Shown here: in pieces, positions 26,476-35,644 of the stretch | How the letters are laid out: each line of letters begins with the position of its first letter | How positions within the stretch are numbered: the first letter of the stretch is position 1 | NCBI GenBank assembly: GCA_963774745.1 | Contig: CAVZGE010000005.1 | Span: 165,522-229,521 of the forward strand | Direction of reading: 5' to 3' | Source of the DNA: Prado023 sp963774745 | GTDB taxonomy: Bacteria > Actinomycetota > Actinomycetes > S36-B12 > CAIYMF01 | Length of the DNA: 64,000 nucleotides | Notes under the pieces: generated by a model | Databases searched by the model: none | What the model saw: only the letters and a program-made list of their open reading frames with translations | What the model was told of the DNA's origin: nothing | Position numbers and translations under genes: made by a program

Positions 26476-27774
26476 TCAGGCCGATGCGGTCTCCACGGCT
26501 TCAGTGTCGGGCAGGCCCTTGGCCATCCGGGCGTCGGCCGCGACGCGGACGAGGAGTCCGATGCAGGCGCCGATGATCGCGGGGGTCGTGGTCGCGAGTC
26601 CGGATTCGGCGCAGAGCAGGACGGCGAACATGGTGCTGGTGATCGGCAGGCGCACGACCGCTGCCGAGCCGGCGGCGATTCCGGTGGCGACCATCGGTGC
26701 CAGGGCGGCGGAGGGCAGGATCAGGGAGGCGATGGTGCCCACGATGACTCCCAGGTACACGGCCGGGAAGATCATGCCGCCGCGGAACCCGCCACCGAGG
26801 CTGACGGAGTAGGCAACCGCCTTGGCGATCCCGACCAGGAGCAGGGTGCCCACCGAGGTCACGGTCAAGACTGTGGGGATCGCGGCCTGACCTGAGAAGA
26901 GAACCGCGTCGACGCTCAACGTGGTGGAGTACTGCACCGTCAGGGCCATGGCCGCCACGACAAGGCCGGCGACCACGATTGCCGCCAGCGGGCGGGGGGA
27001 GCTCAGCACGCGGATCCGCCGGCCGGCCTCGACGGCCACGGCGGCGAGCAGCCCGGCCACCAGCGCGGTCGGTACGGCGGCCACCAGGTCCCCGACCGAC
27101 AGGGTCGGGTACGCCGGGAGCCCGGGCACCGCCAGCTCGCTGGATCCCACCCCGGGCACGTTGGTGAAGCCGACTTGCACCGCGTACCCGAACCCGAGGG
27201 CGAACAGGACCGGCAGGATCGCCATCAGCGCTGCCTTGCCGCCCCGGGAGCCCTTCAGCACTGCGGCCTCGAGGAGCAGGATCACGGTGATCAGGGGATT
27301 GCCGAAGATCATGCCCATCGCCGACGCGCCACCGCAGACCATGGCCAGGCGGCGGACCTCGGGTGTGGCCCGCGCGGCGAGGGCGGCGCCGACCGCCGTG
27401 CCCGCGGCCAGGAGCGGGGCCTCCGGGCCGAGGACGGCACCCGCCACGAGCGAGCACATCGCGGCCAGCAGCACGCTGGCGACCTGCGCCGGGCCGATGT
27501 CCAACCTGAAGCCGTCGAGGGGGGCATGCCCGCCGTGGCCGGGTAGCTTGCTCGCGGCGAACACGCCCAGGGCGCCCGCGACCAGCACGAGGACCACCCA
27601 CCACGCGGCCGGCTCGCTCCAGCCGAACTGCTCGGGAACCGAGGTCCACACGAGGTGATCCAGGCCGTGTTCAACAGCAAGGTAGGCCACGGCCACCAGG
27701 CCGGCCCCCAGACCGACCACACTCGCCAGACCCAGCAACTTGGCTACATCTCGACCCTGTGCCTGTTCCGGCAT
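26476..27774 (-). CDS. ClC-family chloride channel/transporter
   Basis: 432 residues, about 10-12 membrane segments. The selectivity motifs are recognisable but variant: GAVLGPEAPLLAAG where ClC has GxExP, and LGGGFRGGMIFPAVYLG for GxFxP; the GSGIP-like first motif is replaced by PGHGGHAPLDGF. Such variants belong to the prokaryotic ClC branch without the canonical glutamate, so transport mode (channel or exchanger) is uncertain. It is expected in the inner membrane, moving chloride or fluoride-like anions. It is transcribed alone toward the hydrolase remnant. Confidence 0.9.
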   Translation of the reverse strand: MPEQAQGRDVAKLLGLASVVGLGAGLVAVAYLAVEHGLDHLVWTSVPEQFGWSEPAAWWVVLVLVAGALGVFAASKLPGHGGHAPLDGFRLDIGPAQVASVLLAAMCSLVAGAVLGPEAPLLAAGTAVGAALAARATPEVRRLAMVCGGASAMGMIFGNPLITVILLLEAAVLKGSRGGKAALMAILPVLFALGFGYAVQVGFTNVPGVGSSELAVPGLPAYPTLSVGDLVAAVPTALVAGLLAAVAVEAGRRIRVLSSPRPLAAIVVAGLVVAAMALTVQYSTTLSVDAVLFSGQAAIPTVLTVTSVGTLLLVGIAKAVAYSVSLGGGFRGGMIFPAVYLGVIVGTIASLILPSAALAPMVATGIAAGSAAVVRLPITSTMFAVLLCAESGLATTTPAIIGACIGLLVRVAADARMAKGLPDTEAVETASA

Positions 27775-27865
27775 CGTCGCTGCCCCTCAGGTCATCATCC
27801 TTCACCGATTCGATGCGGGAGCACCGGCCCGGTGATCCTACTGACTCAGACCGGAGGGCTGTACG

Positions 27866-27902
27866 GCACGGCTCCGGCATGCAGGACCCTCCGGAGCCGT
27901 GC
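27866..27902 (-). terminator. Hairpin downstream of the SHOCT remnant
   Basis: Perfect 12-base stem GCACGGCTCCGG / CCGGAGCCGTGC with a 13-base loop. A second stem, CGCCTGATCC / GGATCAGGCG (27917-27951), overlaps the SHOCT stop codon. The tandem hairpins isolate the ClC gene from the upstream genes on the same strand. Confidence 0.7.
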
Positions 27903-27944
27903 TCTTGCGGACACGTCGCCTGATCCGCGGGAGACCCCGGAGGA

Positions 27945-28131
27945 TCAGGCGAGCGCCTTGGCCTTCAAGGCATCGAACTCGGACTGGGCGATCGCGCCGA
28001 AGTCCCGCGGAGACTTCGCTGATGCGATCTGGTCGGTCGAGGAGGTGCTCGAGGATGCGGCCACGGGACTGGATGTAGGCCACATGGGCAGCTTGGGCGT
28101 TGGCCTGCTGCTCTATGGCTCGCGGGGCCAT
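27945..28131 (-). pseudogene. SHOCT-domain small protein, frameshifted
   Basis: The N-terminal part (APRAIEQQANAQAAHVAYIQ) and C-terminal part (DQIASAKSPRDFGAIAQSEF, then DALKAKALA-stop) are in different frames but together match small actinobacterial SHOCT proteins (short C-terminal helical domain, E/D-F-x-A-x-K-A-K-x-L). The switch lies about 28050-28070. The start at 28131 is the first ATG in the upstream frame and may not be the native one. Function unknown. Confidence 0.65.
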
Positions 28132-28327
28132 GCCCCTGCCGCGGGCGATCAGGGTAGACCCGGATCCCAAGCGATTCGCCGTCGCGCGACACGGGTGTGC
28201 GGGGTCCGTGCGACCAAGACCCGAACCATGCGGCCTGACCCTGACTGGCAATGCCGCGGGGACCTCGTCGGGCTCGTCGTCGCGGTGCGCTCAGCCGTTT
28301 GCGGATGTGCGCTGACGCAGGTGGCGG

Positions 28328-29011
28328 CTACGCGTCGCCGACCTGGGTGGTGGTCTTGGAGGGGGTGAGGAAGAGGTTGGCCAGGTAGCCGGTGAAGGTA
28401 CCGAAGATGCCGACTCCGAAGATGATGATCAGCGAGTCGACGAGCCTGCCGGCGTTGGTGACGGGGTACTGGTCGCCGTAGCCGACGGTGGAGATCGTGA
28501 CGATGGTGTACCAGAGGGCATCGGAGCTGGTGGTGATGTTCGCGCTGGGGTCCTGCTGCTCGAGGTAGAGGATTTCCAGGCTGCCGAACTGCAGCACCAG
28601 GATGGCCATCAACAGCAGGGTGAGCAGGGCGCTGCCGGCGCGGTCGCGGATCAGCGTTCGGGCCAGCGGTTTCACACCCACGTCGCGCAGCAGCCGGTAC
28701 ACGCGCACGAGGCGGAAGATCCGCAGGACCTTGAACTGCGGGAACGGCAGGCTGGCGAGCAGGTCGGCCCACCCGAAATGGTGGACGAAGTAGCCGCTCC
28801 GTGAGGGGGCTGTGGCCAGCCGGTAGCTGAAGTCGATCAGGAAGATCACGCTGAACAGCGCGTTCATCACGTACAGGACGCCTTGCAGGTCTTCGTTGCC
28901 GCGAAACGCGTAGGCCAGCACCAGGTTGAGAATGGACAAGATCGACAAGATCCCGATGAAGATCTCGTAGCCGGTGTTCTTCAACTCGCTGCGGGCAGCA
29001 CGCCCAGTCAC
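28328..29011 (-). CDS. Voltage-gated-type potassium channel (6TM)
   Basis: About 227 residues in the S1-S6 arrangement. S1: YEIFIGILSILSILNLVLAY; S4 with spaced arginines: KVLRIFRLVRVYRLLRDVG; pore helix and selectivity filter WYTIVTISTVGYGDQYPVTN; S6: SLIIIFGVGIFGTFTGYLAN. TVGYGD is the potassium filter. No large C-terminal regulatory domain. GTG at 29011 is preferred over an upstream frame full of arginine and glycine. Sits near a ClC and a TMEM175 channel. Confidence 0.9.
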   Translation of the reverse strand: MTGRAARSELKNTGYEIFIGILSILSILNLVLAYAFRGNEDLQGVLYVMNALFSVIFLIDFSYRLATAPSRSGYFVHHFGWADLLASLPFPQFKVLRIFRLVRVYRLLRDVGVKPLARTLIRDRAGSALLTLLLMAILVLQFGSLEILYLEQQDPSANITTSSDALWYTIVTISTVGYGDQYPVTNAGRLVDSLIIIFGVGIFGTFTGYLANLFLTPSKTTTQVGDA

Positions 29012-29208
29012 GCGCTGGAGTGTGGCGCGCGGGTGGGTCCAACCAGGGGACCCCCGCCGCCGCCCGGCCCGCCGACCCGCCACCGGGTTGGCGCACCAGG
29101 CACGGTGGAGGCCCTGGAGGATCGACCGGGGACGATCAGAAGTCGATAGGCGCCCCGACGCCTTGCAGCTGGGAACGCAGCCGTGGTCACCGCCGGGCGG
29201 CCCGCCCT

Positions 29209-29227
29209 CCTTTCGGTCCCCGAAAGG
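29209..29227. terminator. Short hairpin upstream of the LURP-one gene
   Basis: CCTTTCGG-TCC-CCGAAAGG, an 8-base perfect stem with a 3-base loop. It could end transcription from either side or be part of a leader. Confidence 0.4.
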
Positions 29228-29310
29228 GGTGGTTCGGGTGATGCGCGTATCCTGACGCCGTGTGCTGGCACGCTGATTCGGCGCGCACCCCCGATCGTTG
29301 AGAGGCTGGA

Positions 29311-29862
29311 ATGATGCGAGGAAACGACCGGCGTGAGGACCGCCGCGACGAGCGGGCGACCTTCGGGGCCCGGGGGAACGCCGAGCGTTACCAGATGCGC
29401 GAGAAGATGCTCTCGATCGGCGACGACTTCTGGATCGAGGACGAATCCGGGCGCCGCGCGTTCAAGGTGAACGGCAAAGCACTACGGGTGCGCCAAACCC
29501 TGGTCCTCGAGGACCCGAACGGTGCCGAGCTGATGAAGATCCAGGACCGCCCAGTCCGGGTCCGCGACGTCATGGAGATCCAGGACGCCTCGGGGTCCAC
29601 GGTGGCGACCGTGAAGAAGGCGATGATCACCCCACTGCGGGAGCGGTTCACCGTCGACCTCGCCGCCGGCGGGGAGATGACCGCGCAGGGCAACATCGTC
29701 GACCACGAGTTCGAGATCGAATCCGGTGGCACCAAAGTCGCCGAGGTGTCCAAGAAATGGTTCCGGATCCGCGACAGCTACGGCATCGAGGTCACACCCG
29801 GCCAGAACGCGCCCCTGCTGCTCGCAGTCGCCGTCTGCATCGACCAGATGACCGGCGCCTGA
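29311..29862 (+). CDS. LURP-one-related / tubby-like family protein
   Basis: 183 residues, soluble: RYQMREKMLSIGDDFWIEDE, AFKVNGKALRVRQTLVLEDP, MKIQDRPVRVRDVMEIQD. This repeating beta pattern is the LURP-one-related fold (twelve-stranded barrel around a helix), shared with tubby and phospholipid scramblases. The bacterial role is unknown; membrane-lipid association is possible. Start at 29311 or the next codon (two ATGs); only a weak GAGAGG upstream. It precedes a TMEM175 channel by 94 bases on the same strand. Confidence 0.88.
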   Translation: MMRGNDRREDRRDERATFGARGNAERYQMREKMLSIGDDFWIEDESGRRAFKVNGKALRVRQTLVLEDPNGAELMKIQDRPVRVRDVMEIQDASGSTVATVKKAMITPLRERFTVDLAAGGEMTAQGNIVDHEFEIESGGTKVAEVSKKWFRIRDSYGIEVTPGQNAPLLLAVAVCIDQMTGA

Positions 29863-29869
29863 CCCACCG

Positions 29870-29890
29870 CAGGCAGCACTGCTGCCGGGG
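29870..29890. terminator. Short palindrome after the LURP-one gene
   Basis: GGCAGCA-C-TGCTGCC, a 7-base stem with minimal loop, eight bases after the stop codon. Weak terminator candidate. Confidence 0.35.
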
Positions 29891-29956
29891 GGACCGGACC
29901 CATCCGACCCCGCCCACACGCCCCGAGGACGCCTCACGGCTGGGAGATGATCGCTG

Positions 29957-30598
29957 ATGTCGGATTCGCCTGCGGTACCCGGTGGTTCCCGGTCCCTGTT
30001 GCGCACGAACCGGCTCGAGGCGTTCAGCGATGGGGTGTTCGCCATCGCGATCACCATCCTGGTGCTGGAACTCGGGGTTCCCGAAGGTGCCATTGAGCAT
30101 CCGCTGCAATCACTGCTCGACCAGTGGCCCACCTACATGGCCTACGTCGTCAGCTTCGCGTCGGTAGGCGCCCTCTGGCTCGAGCACAACGCGATCACCG
30201 AACACCTGCGGTTCACCGACACGATCCTGATCCGGCTGAACCTGCTGCTGCTGATGCTGGTCTCCTTCCTGCCGTTCCCCACCGGCCTGCTCTCGGAGTT
30301 CCACGGCAACGCCGGGGCCGAAAGGGTGGCCGTCACCACCTACGGGCTCACCCTCCTGGCCGCGTCGACGATGATCGCCGTGCTCTGGCGCCATGCCGTC
30401 AGCCAGCGGCTCGTCGATGAAGACCTCGGCGACGAGGACGCTCGAACGCTGACAAAGCGGCTCAACCCCAGCCTGTGGGCCTACCTCATCCTGCTCCCCG
30501 CCGGCTTGATCGTTCCAAGGGCAACCGTGTTCGGCTACCTGGTCATCGCGATCCTGCTGATCCTGCCCACAGGGCTACTCAGGCGTCCCCGGACCTGA
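29957..30598 (+). CDS. TMEM175-family potassium channel
   Basis: 213 residues, six helices. The first helix carries the family signature RLEAFSDGVFAIAITILVLE (R-x-x-x-F-S-D), which lines the pore in TMEM175 channels. Other helices include YMAYVVSFASVGALWLEHN and LNLLLLMLVSFLPFPTGLL. Bacterial TMEM175 proteins form tetrameric K+ leak channels. GGGAGATGATCGCTG precedes the start. Confidence 0.92.
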   Translation: MSDSPAVPGGSRSLLRTNRLEAFSDGVFAIAITILVLELGVPEGAIEHPLQSLLDQWPTYMAYVVSFASVGALWLEHNAITEHLRFTDTILIRLNLLLLMLVSFLPFPTGLLSEFHGNAGAERVAVTTYGLTLLAASTMIAVLWRHAVSQRLVDEDLGDEDARTLTKRLNPSLWAYLILLPAGLIVPRATVFGYLVIAILLILPTGLLRRPRT

Positions 30599-31621
30599 GT
30601 CGTCTGTGGGCGGCCGCCCGTGCGATGCGGTGGCGTCACCCGGCGCGGAGCCCGCAGCTCCTGGTACCCCGACCACCCCGGCAACAGGGTGACGTCAGAC
30701 CCGCGTCAAACCGCCGCCTGTCGGGCAACGTTGGGCCAGCATCTCCGGGCCGTCGTGGGCCCCGTTGTTGAGCGCTGGCGGGGGTGGGATCATCGGCAGG
30801 TGGACACAATCGACGACCAGCGCGAGCCAGGCCGCTACAAGGTCACCCTCGACCAGCTCGAACGCTCCGTCCGCGTTCCCGTTGAGGATCAAGTCATTGA
30901 ACAACCCGCAGACCCGATCGCCGCAGGAGAATCCGACTGGGACAACGAACGACGGCAGCTGCGCCTCGCAGGCGGCGCCTGACCCTTCAACTCGAACAGT
31001 CACTTGGAGCAGGCCGGACGCGAGCCCCGGAAGAAGCGCAGCACCCTTACTCGCCCCGGAATTCTGTGCGTCTATTCGCCGCGAAGGACTGTCAAGAGCA
31101 GCTCCGCGCTACTCCGCTTCGATGCACATCACCATGGCTGCCGCTCGCCCGGCTCAACTCACCCAGCGTGACCGAGGCCGGGTGGCCCATGCCCGAGGCG
31201 GGATTGCCCGCCAATGTGTCGTTCTAGGGTGTGGGCTCCCTACGGCCACTCAATGTGACTGGCGACCGGCCTGGCCGGTGCTGCCGTCGACAGCCAAGGT
31301 GAGGCGTCCGGGCACGGCCATCCGGCGGCCGAGAGGGCGCCCATAGCCCACAAAGGGCTACGTCCGATCGCCGGGTGGGATTGACATGGCAGTGCGTAGG
31401 CGCTGATTGCGAGCCCGGCTCGGACGCGGGCTTGCGCGGATGGAGCATCTCGTACTCGATCATCGACCCCGCCTGGTCGTCAGCAAGGCGCACGAGCGCG
31501 GTCGATGGTGTAGGACGCAGCGGTCATGATGCGCTCCGGTGGTGTCCGGCAGCCCGTTGCTGCCTGTCACCCCCTACATCGAGACACGACAGGCGAATAC
31601 GACCGCCTCAGCGGGACTTCT
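30599..31621. other. Noncoding stretch holding repeat copy A
   Basis: About 1 kb between the TMEM175 gene and the ECF42 sigma gene. The only recognisable structure is the interspersed repeat at 31069-31317. Small frames exist (for example one with LFNDLILNGNADGAFELVE on the minus strand at 30695-31003) but none has a family match I can support. Confidence 0.5.
31069..31317 (+). repeat. Interspersed ~245-bp repeat, copy A
   Basis: Matches 39767-40007 in the same orientation, from TTCGCCGC...GACTGTCAAGAGCAGCTC to ATCCGGGCACGGC-like ends. The best-conserved core runs from GATGCACATCACC through CAACTCACCCAGCGTGACCG and CCAATGTGTCG; the last third is looser, with indels. No open frame is preserved with certainty, and I see no terminal inverted repeats. 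Confidence 0.85.
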
Positions 31622-32866
31622 TCAGCCGTTTGTCGAAAGCTGGTCGCGGCGGCGGCTCAGGTACGCCCGCTCGGTGGGGTTGGCCGTGGCGGCGATCGCC
31701 GCGTCGTAGGCCGCCCGCGCCTCTGAGCTCCGGCCGAGGCGACGCAGCAGGTCGGCCCGGCTCGCATGCCAGGCGTGATAGCCGTCCAGGGGCAGCGGGT
31801 CGATGATGCTCAGCGCAACCTCCGGCCCGTCGAGCTCGGCGATGGCGACCGCCCTGTTCATCGCCACGACCGGCGTCGGCGTCACGGCGTACAAATGGTC
31901 GTACAGAGCCGTGATCTGATGCCAGTCAGTATCCCGGGCGTCCGGGGCATCGGTGTGGACGGCGTTGATCGCCGCCATCAACTGGAAGCGTCCCGGAGGC
32001 GGTCCGCCAGCATCGACACGCGCCAAGCACTCGCGCACCAAAGCGTGCCCCTCCCCGATCAGCGCACGGTCCCACGCGCCCCGGTCCTGCTCATCGAGCG
32101 TGACCAGCTCGCCGCCGGCAACGCGGGCGGTGCGGCGGGCATCGGTCAGCAGCATGAGGGCGAGCAGGCCGGCCACTTCACCATCATCGGGGAGCAACGA
32201 ACGCATCAGCCGCCCAAGCCGGATGGCCTCATCTGTGAGGTCCACGCGGATGGGGTCCTCGCCGGAACCCGCGAGGTAGCCCTCGTTGAACACCAGATGG
32301 ATGACCGCCAGCACGGTTCCGAGACGGTCGGTGACATCAGTGCTGTCGGGGATGCGGAACGGGATGTTCGCCGCCTTGATCTTGGCTTTGGCCCGCGTGA
32401 TGCGCTGGGCCATCGTGGTCTCCGCGACGAGGAAGGCGCGCGCGATCTCCTCCACCGTCAGACCCCCGAGCAGACGCAGGGTCAAGGCCACCCTCGCCTC
32501 AGCTGGGAGGGCGGGATGGCAGCAGGTGAACATGAGCCGGAGCCGATCGTCCTCGACCGGCCCAGTCGGATCGTGCGGTGTCGCGTCGGTGATCATGAGA
32601 GCCGCCTGCTGCTTGGAATCGCGCTGGGACTCGCGGCGGATACGGTCGATGGCTTTGTGCGTCGCGGTCGACGTCAGCCAGCCGCCAGGGTTGGGCGGAA
32701 CGCCATCGATCGGCCACCGCTCGACGGCAACGAGCAGGGCCTCGCCCGCGGCGTCCTCGGCGATATCGAGATCACCGAAGCGCCTGGCGAGCGAGGCCAG
32801 CACCCGGCCGTACTCCTCGCGGTAGATCCGATCGACCTGCACGCGAAGGTCTGACGAGTCGGTCAT
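31622..32866 (-). CDS. ECF42-type RNA polymerase sigma factor
   Basis: 414 residues: region 2 (DRIYREEYGRVLASLARRFG, DLDIAEDAAGEALLVAVERW), region 4 (GLTVEEIARAFLVAETTMAQ with RITRAKAKI), then a ~200-residue C-terminal extension with TPR-like helices (LVFNEGYLAGSGEDPIRVDL; AMNRAVAIAELDGPE; YHAWHASRADLLRRLGRSSE). This layout and the DUF6596 core define ECF42, which is encoded with DGPF/YCII proteins. That partner is directly upstream, its TGA sharing one base with the ATG at 32866 (TGATG). ECF42 factors lack an anti-sigma factor; the tail is thought to regulate them. Confidence 0.93.
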   Translation of the reverse strand: MTDSSDLRVQVDRIYREEYGRVLASLARRFGDLDIAEDAAGEALLVAVERWPIDGVPPNPGGWLTSTATHKAIDRIRRESQRDSKQQAALMITDATPHDPTGPVEDDRLRLMFTCCHPALPAEARVALTLRLLGGLTVEEIARAFLVAETTMAQRITRAKAKIKAANIPFRIPDSTDVTDRLGTVLAVIHLVFNEGYLAGSGEDPIRVDLTDEAIRLGRLMRSLLPDDGEVAGLLALMLLTDARRTARVAGGELVTLDEQDRGAWDRALIGEGHALVRECLARVDAGGPPPGRFQLMAAINAVHTDAPDARDTDWHQITALYDHLYAVTPTPVVAMNRAVAIAELDGPEVALSIIDPLPLDGYHAWHASRADLLRRLGRSSEARAAYDAAIAATANPTERAYLSRRRDQLSTNG

Positions 32867-33210
32867 CAACCCTGGAACGGTCGCACGCCGACCCGCGAAC
32901 CACACGCCAGCGAACCCTCAGCGGCGAACTTCAGCGCCTCGTCGAGATCCGCCGCCTCGATCACCCAGAAGCCTCCCAGGTACTCCTTGCTCTCGGTGAA
33001 CGCCCCGTCCGTCACCAGGACCTCGTCACCACGGGCATCGATGATCGTCTCGGTCTCGGGGGGCTCCAGACCGTTCGCGAACACCCAATTCCCGGACTCC
33101 TTAAGCTTATCGTTGAACACCCCGGTTGCAGCGAACCTCGCCTGCTCCACTTCAAGCCTCAGGTCCGGGTAGGGGCCCGTGTGATAGACGGAAAGCATGT
33201 ACTGAGTCAT
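32866..33210 (-). CDS. DGPF/YCII-related protein, ECF42 partner
   Basis: 114 residues: TQYMLSVYHTGPYPD at the N-terminus, WVFANGLEPPETETII, and VTDGAFTESKEYLGGFWVIE, where the family's D-G-P-F loop reads DGAF. These ferredoxin-like-fold proteins are the hallmark companions and likely targets of ECF42 sigma factors. AAAGGAC precedes the ATG. Translationally coupled to the sigma gene. Confidence 0.93.
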   Translation of the reverse strand: MTQYMLSVYHTGPYPDLRLEVEQARFAATGVFNDKLKESGNWVFANGLEPPETETIIDARGDEVLVTDGAFTESKEYLGGFWVIEAADLDEALKFAAEGSLACGSRVGVRPFQG

Positions 33211-33657
33211 CGTCCAGTCCTTTGGTCGGCGGCCGCTCGTCCGCAGCCTCTCACCCAGACATCGAAGGGACCACGCTCAATACGACAGGGAACCATCAGA
33301 ATTGCTCGAATGCTCGTTTGGAGACGTTCCCTGAGCACCTCGAGCCCCGACATGTGACTCCACAGGCCCCCTGAACGTTCATGCGGGTGATGGACGTATG
33401 ACCGGCGAAGCGACAGATACGCCGCCCGAGGCGCACTCGGCTTGGCCTGCCGTCGGGACCAGTGCACCGCGCGCACCCGCTGCCCAGCCTCGGGGCGACC
33501 TGTGGAGCGTGCCCGCATAGCCAAGAAGCCCGAGACCCGGGCCCGGCGCATCGAGAAGTACGTCGGGATGCTCGCCGAGGGCCGAGCTCGCTGAAGCTGG
33601 ACAACGCCGAGGGGTTTTCCTCGCGTTCTCGTCGGTGCCGCGGGGTGCGTGGTCGGG
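33211..33657. other. Intergenic stretch containing a YdeI-like remnant
   Basis: About 450 bases. Apart from the remnant at 33502-33594 I see no gene, repeat or RNA. Confidence 0.4.
33502..33594 (+). pseudogene. 3' remnant of a YdeI/OmpD-associated family gene
   Basis: Thirty codons ending in TGA: RIAKKPETRARRIEKYVGML then AEGRAR. The AKKPETRxRRIxKxVxML stretch is the conserved C-terminus of YdeI/OmdA-type (DUF1905-linked) proteins; everything before it is missing. A second, longer decayed relative is at 38559-39085. Confidence 0.7.
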
Positions 33658-33894
33658 TCAGTCGTCGGGGAGTTCGGCGAAGTCCCGCTTCATGTCCCGG
33701 TACCAGTCCATCGACTTCTTCGGGTGCCGCCAGCGGCCCTTCATGGCCTCCCGCGCGTCTTGGTGGGTCGCGTCGCCGGCCTTCTCGGCTTCCTTGAGGT
33801 GGCGGTCCTGGGCGTTGATGACATCATCGGCGCTCTCGCCGTGATGGCCCAGGTCGCAGGGGCCCCCGAGTTGGCGGCAGGTCATCGTCTTCAT
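33658..33894 (-). CDS. DUF1059-family small protein
   Basis: 78 residues beginning MKTMTCRQLGGPCDL, the typical DUF1059 start (M-K-x-M-x-C-x-x-L-G-G-x-C-D), followed by GHHGESADDVINAQDRHLKE. Two cysteines and nearby histidines could bind metal. The second half (HPKKSMDWYRDMKRDFAELP) is longer than usual. AGGAAGGGACACGC precedes the start. Role unknown. Confidence 0.85.
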   Translation of the reverse strand: MKTMTCRQLGGPCDLGHHGESADDVINAQDRHLKEAEKAGDATHQDAREAMKGRWRHPKKSMDWYRDMKRDFAELPDD

Positions 33895-33979
33895 GCGTGT
33901 CCCTTCCTGGGATCCGGGATGTGTGTCGGGTTCGTCTGTCTGACGATCGGCGCACAGGATAGTGTGACCACCCGCCCGG

Positions 33980-34816
33980 TCAACCGTGGCGGTTCTCCCC
34001 GTTACGTCGCGCTACCTGTGCCAGCACCTCGGGCTCGGCGCGGAACGTGATGCGCTGTACTGAGCCGTCGACGATGGTGAAGTCGAAGGCGACCATCGCC
34101 TGGCCGCGGTGGAACCAGGCGGCACCGGGGTGATCGCCGACGAATGCCGGGAGGGCGGAGCGGGCGCTGCCGTTGAAGAAGGTCGCCACCTCGTGGCGGC
34201 CCTCGATCCGCGCCGGGGTGCCGGCCAGGACGGCGGCGTCGTCGGCCGTGACGGCAGCCTCGGGAGCCAGCAGCCGCAACAGCCGGTCGAAGTCGCCCTC
34301 CCTTGCGGCCGCCATGAACGCGTCAACGACCTCCCAGTCGGCCGGTTGGTCCTCGGCAGCAGGCTGGCAGACTTTGGCGCGGGCGCGGGAGGCGAGCTTG
34401 CGCGCGGTCACCGGCGTCGCGTCCAGGATGGCGGCGATCGTGGAGAACTCGAAGCCGAAGCTGTCGTGGAGTACGAACGCGACACGCTCTCGGGGGGTGA
34501 GTCGATCCAGCACCACCTGCAGGGCGATCCCCACGGTCTCGGCGAGCGCCATGTCATCGGCCGGGTCGGGCGCGGCCTCGGCCACCACGACCTCGGCCAC
34601 AGGGGTGGGGATCCGGGCTCGCAGCCGGTCCAGGCACAGCCTCGTGGTCACGGTCGTCAGCCAGGCGGGAAGACTGTCGATGTCGGTCTGGTTACGGTGC
34701 AGCCGGAGCCAGGCTTGCTGCACGACGTCCTCAGCCTCCGCTGGGTCGTCCAGCACACGGGCAGCGATCCGCAGCAGCCGTGGTCGCTGCGCCTCGAAGA
34801 CATCGGTGTCCTGCAC
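33980..34816 (-). CDS. ECF41-type sigma factor with SnoaL-like C-terminal domain
   Basis: 278 residues: region 2 (LLRIAARVLDDPAEAEDVVQ, QAWLRLHRNQTDIDSLPAWL), region 4 (LTPRERVAFVLHDSFGFEFS, then ILDATPVTARKLASRARAKV), and a SnoaL/NTF2-like domain (VVDAFMAAAREGDFDRLLRL; AFDFTIVDGSVQRITFRAEP). This is the ECF41 arrangement, in which the C-terminal domain modulates activity in place of an anti-sigma factor. GTG at 34816 sits five bases after GGGAGGG. The usual oxidoreductase/carboxymuconolactone-decarboxylase partner is not adjacent. Confidence 0.92.
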   Translation of the reverse strand: MQDTDVFEAQRPRLLRIAARVLDDPAEAEDVVQQAWLRLHRNQTDIDSLPAWLTTVTTRLCLDRLRARIPTPVAEVVVAEAAPDPADDMALAETVGIALQVVLDRLTPRERVAFVLHDSFGFEFSTIAAILDATPVTARKLASRARAKVCQPAAEDQPADWEVVDAFMAAAREGDFDRLLRLLAPEAAVTADDAAVLAGTPARIEGRHEVATFFNGSARSALPAFVGDHPGAAWFHRGQAMVAFDFTIVDGSVQRITFRAEPEVLAQVARRNGENRHG

Positions 34817-35055
34817 AGTGCCCTCCCTTCCACTCAGGCCCCCTCCCCGACAGACGAACGATCCGGGCGGAGTGTGACCATACGCCAGACGCCGCCTGGC
34901 CTCGGGGGCGTTCGCCGACGACCTGTCGGCCGGTGCCCGATGCCCCCGCCACAAACCACGGCGCGCGCAACGCCGGAACCCCCGGACCGAGCCGGATCGG
35001 CACATGCGCACCGCGCGCCTTCCAGCCCAGGGCCCGGGGCGGGCATCATGGGGCG

Positions 35056-35642
35056 ATGACAGCCGATCCCGGCGCGTACCGCACCCTGCCACTGTCCCCG
35101 GATACGTGGGGTGACTTCGCTGGACTTGTCGAGGCGAACAACGGCGTCTGGGGTGGGTGCTGGTGCATGGGATTCCACAGCGAAGGGCTGAGCCGGGACC
35201 GCGGCGCAGCTGAGAACAAGGAGATCAAGCGGACGCACGTCCGCGCGGGGACGGTGCAGCAGATGTGGTCTTCGAAGGCGACGAGTGCGTCGGTTGGTGC
35301 CAGTACGGGTCGCCTGCAGAGCTGCCCAACATCAAGAACCGCGGCGCGTACACCAAGCAACTCGTGGAGTTGCCGGACTGGCGCATCGGCTGCATCTTCA
35401 CCGGCAAGAGCCACCGCGGCCGGGGTGTGGCCCGGGCTGCGGTCTCAGGAGCGCTGGATGCCATCCGCGCCGCCGGCGGTGGGGTTGTCGAGGCCTACCC
35501 CGAGCAGGTCGACGGCCGACCCCCGCAGCGTGGTGCCTATTTCCATACCGGACCCGAGACCCTGTTCGAGGACTTCGGTTTCACGCGTGACCGGCGGATC
35601 GCCAAGTGGCGCTGGGTCATGCGCCTGAGGTTGGACGCCTGA
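35056..35642 (+). pseudogene. GNAT-family acetyltransferase, one-base deletion
   Basis: The N-terminal half is in one frame (WGDFAGLVEANNGVWGGCWC; IKRTHVRAGTV) and the rest in another (VVFEGDECVGWCQYGSPAEL; IFTGKSHRGRGVARAAVSGA; FHTGPETLFEDFGFTRDRRI). Adding one base near 35254 restores THVRAGTVHADVVFEGDE. GKSHRGRGVA is the acetyl-CoA loop. Same subfamily as the gene at 10180-10770. A clean hairpin follows. Error or recent mutation; nothing else is damaged. Confidence 0.82.
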
Positions 35643-35644
35643 GA

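Noticed and set aside
30695..31003. Minus-strand 102-codon frame in the gap before repeat A
   Set aside because: Some plausible composition (LFNDLILNG) but no start signal, no recognisable family and no coupling to neighbours.
31069..31317. Repeat copy as a classical insertion sequence
   Set aside because: Too short, no transposase, no terminal inverted repeats or target duplication seen.
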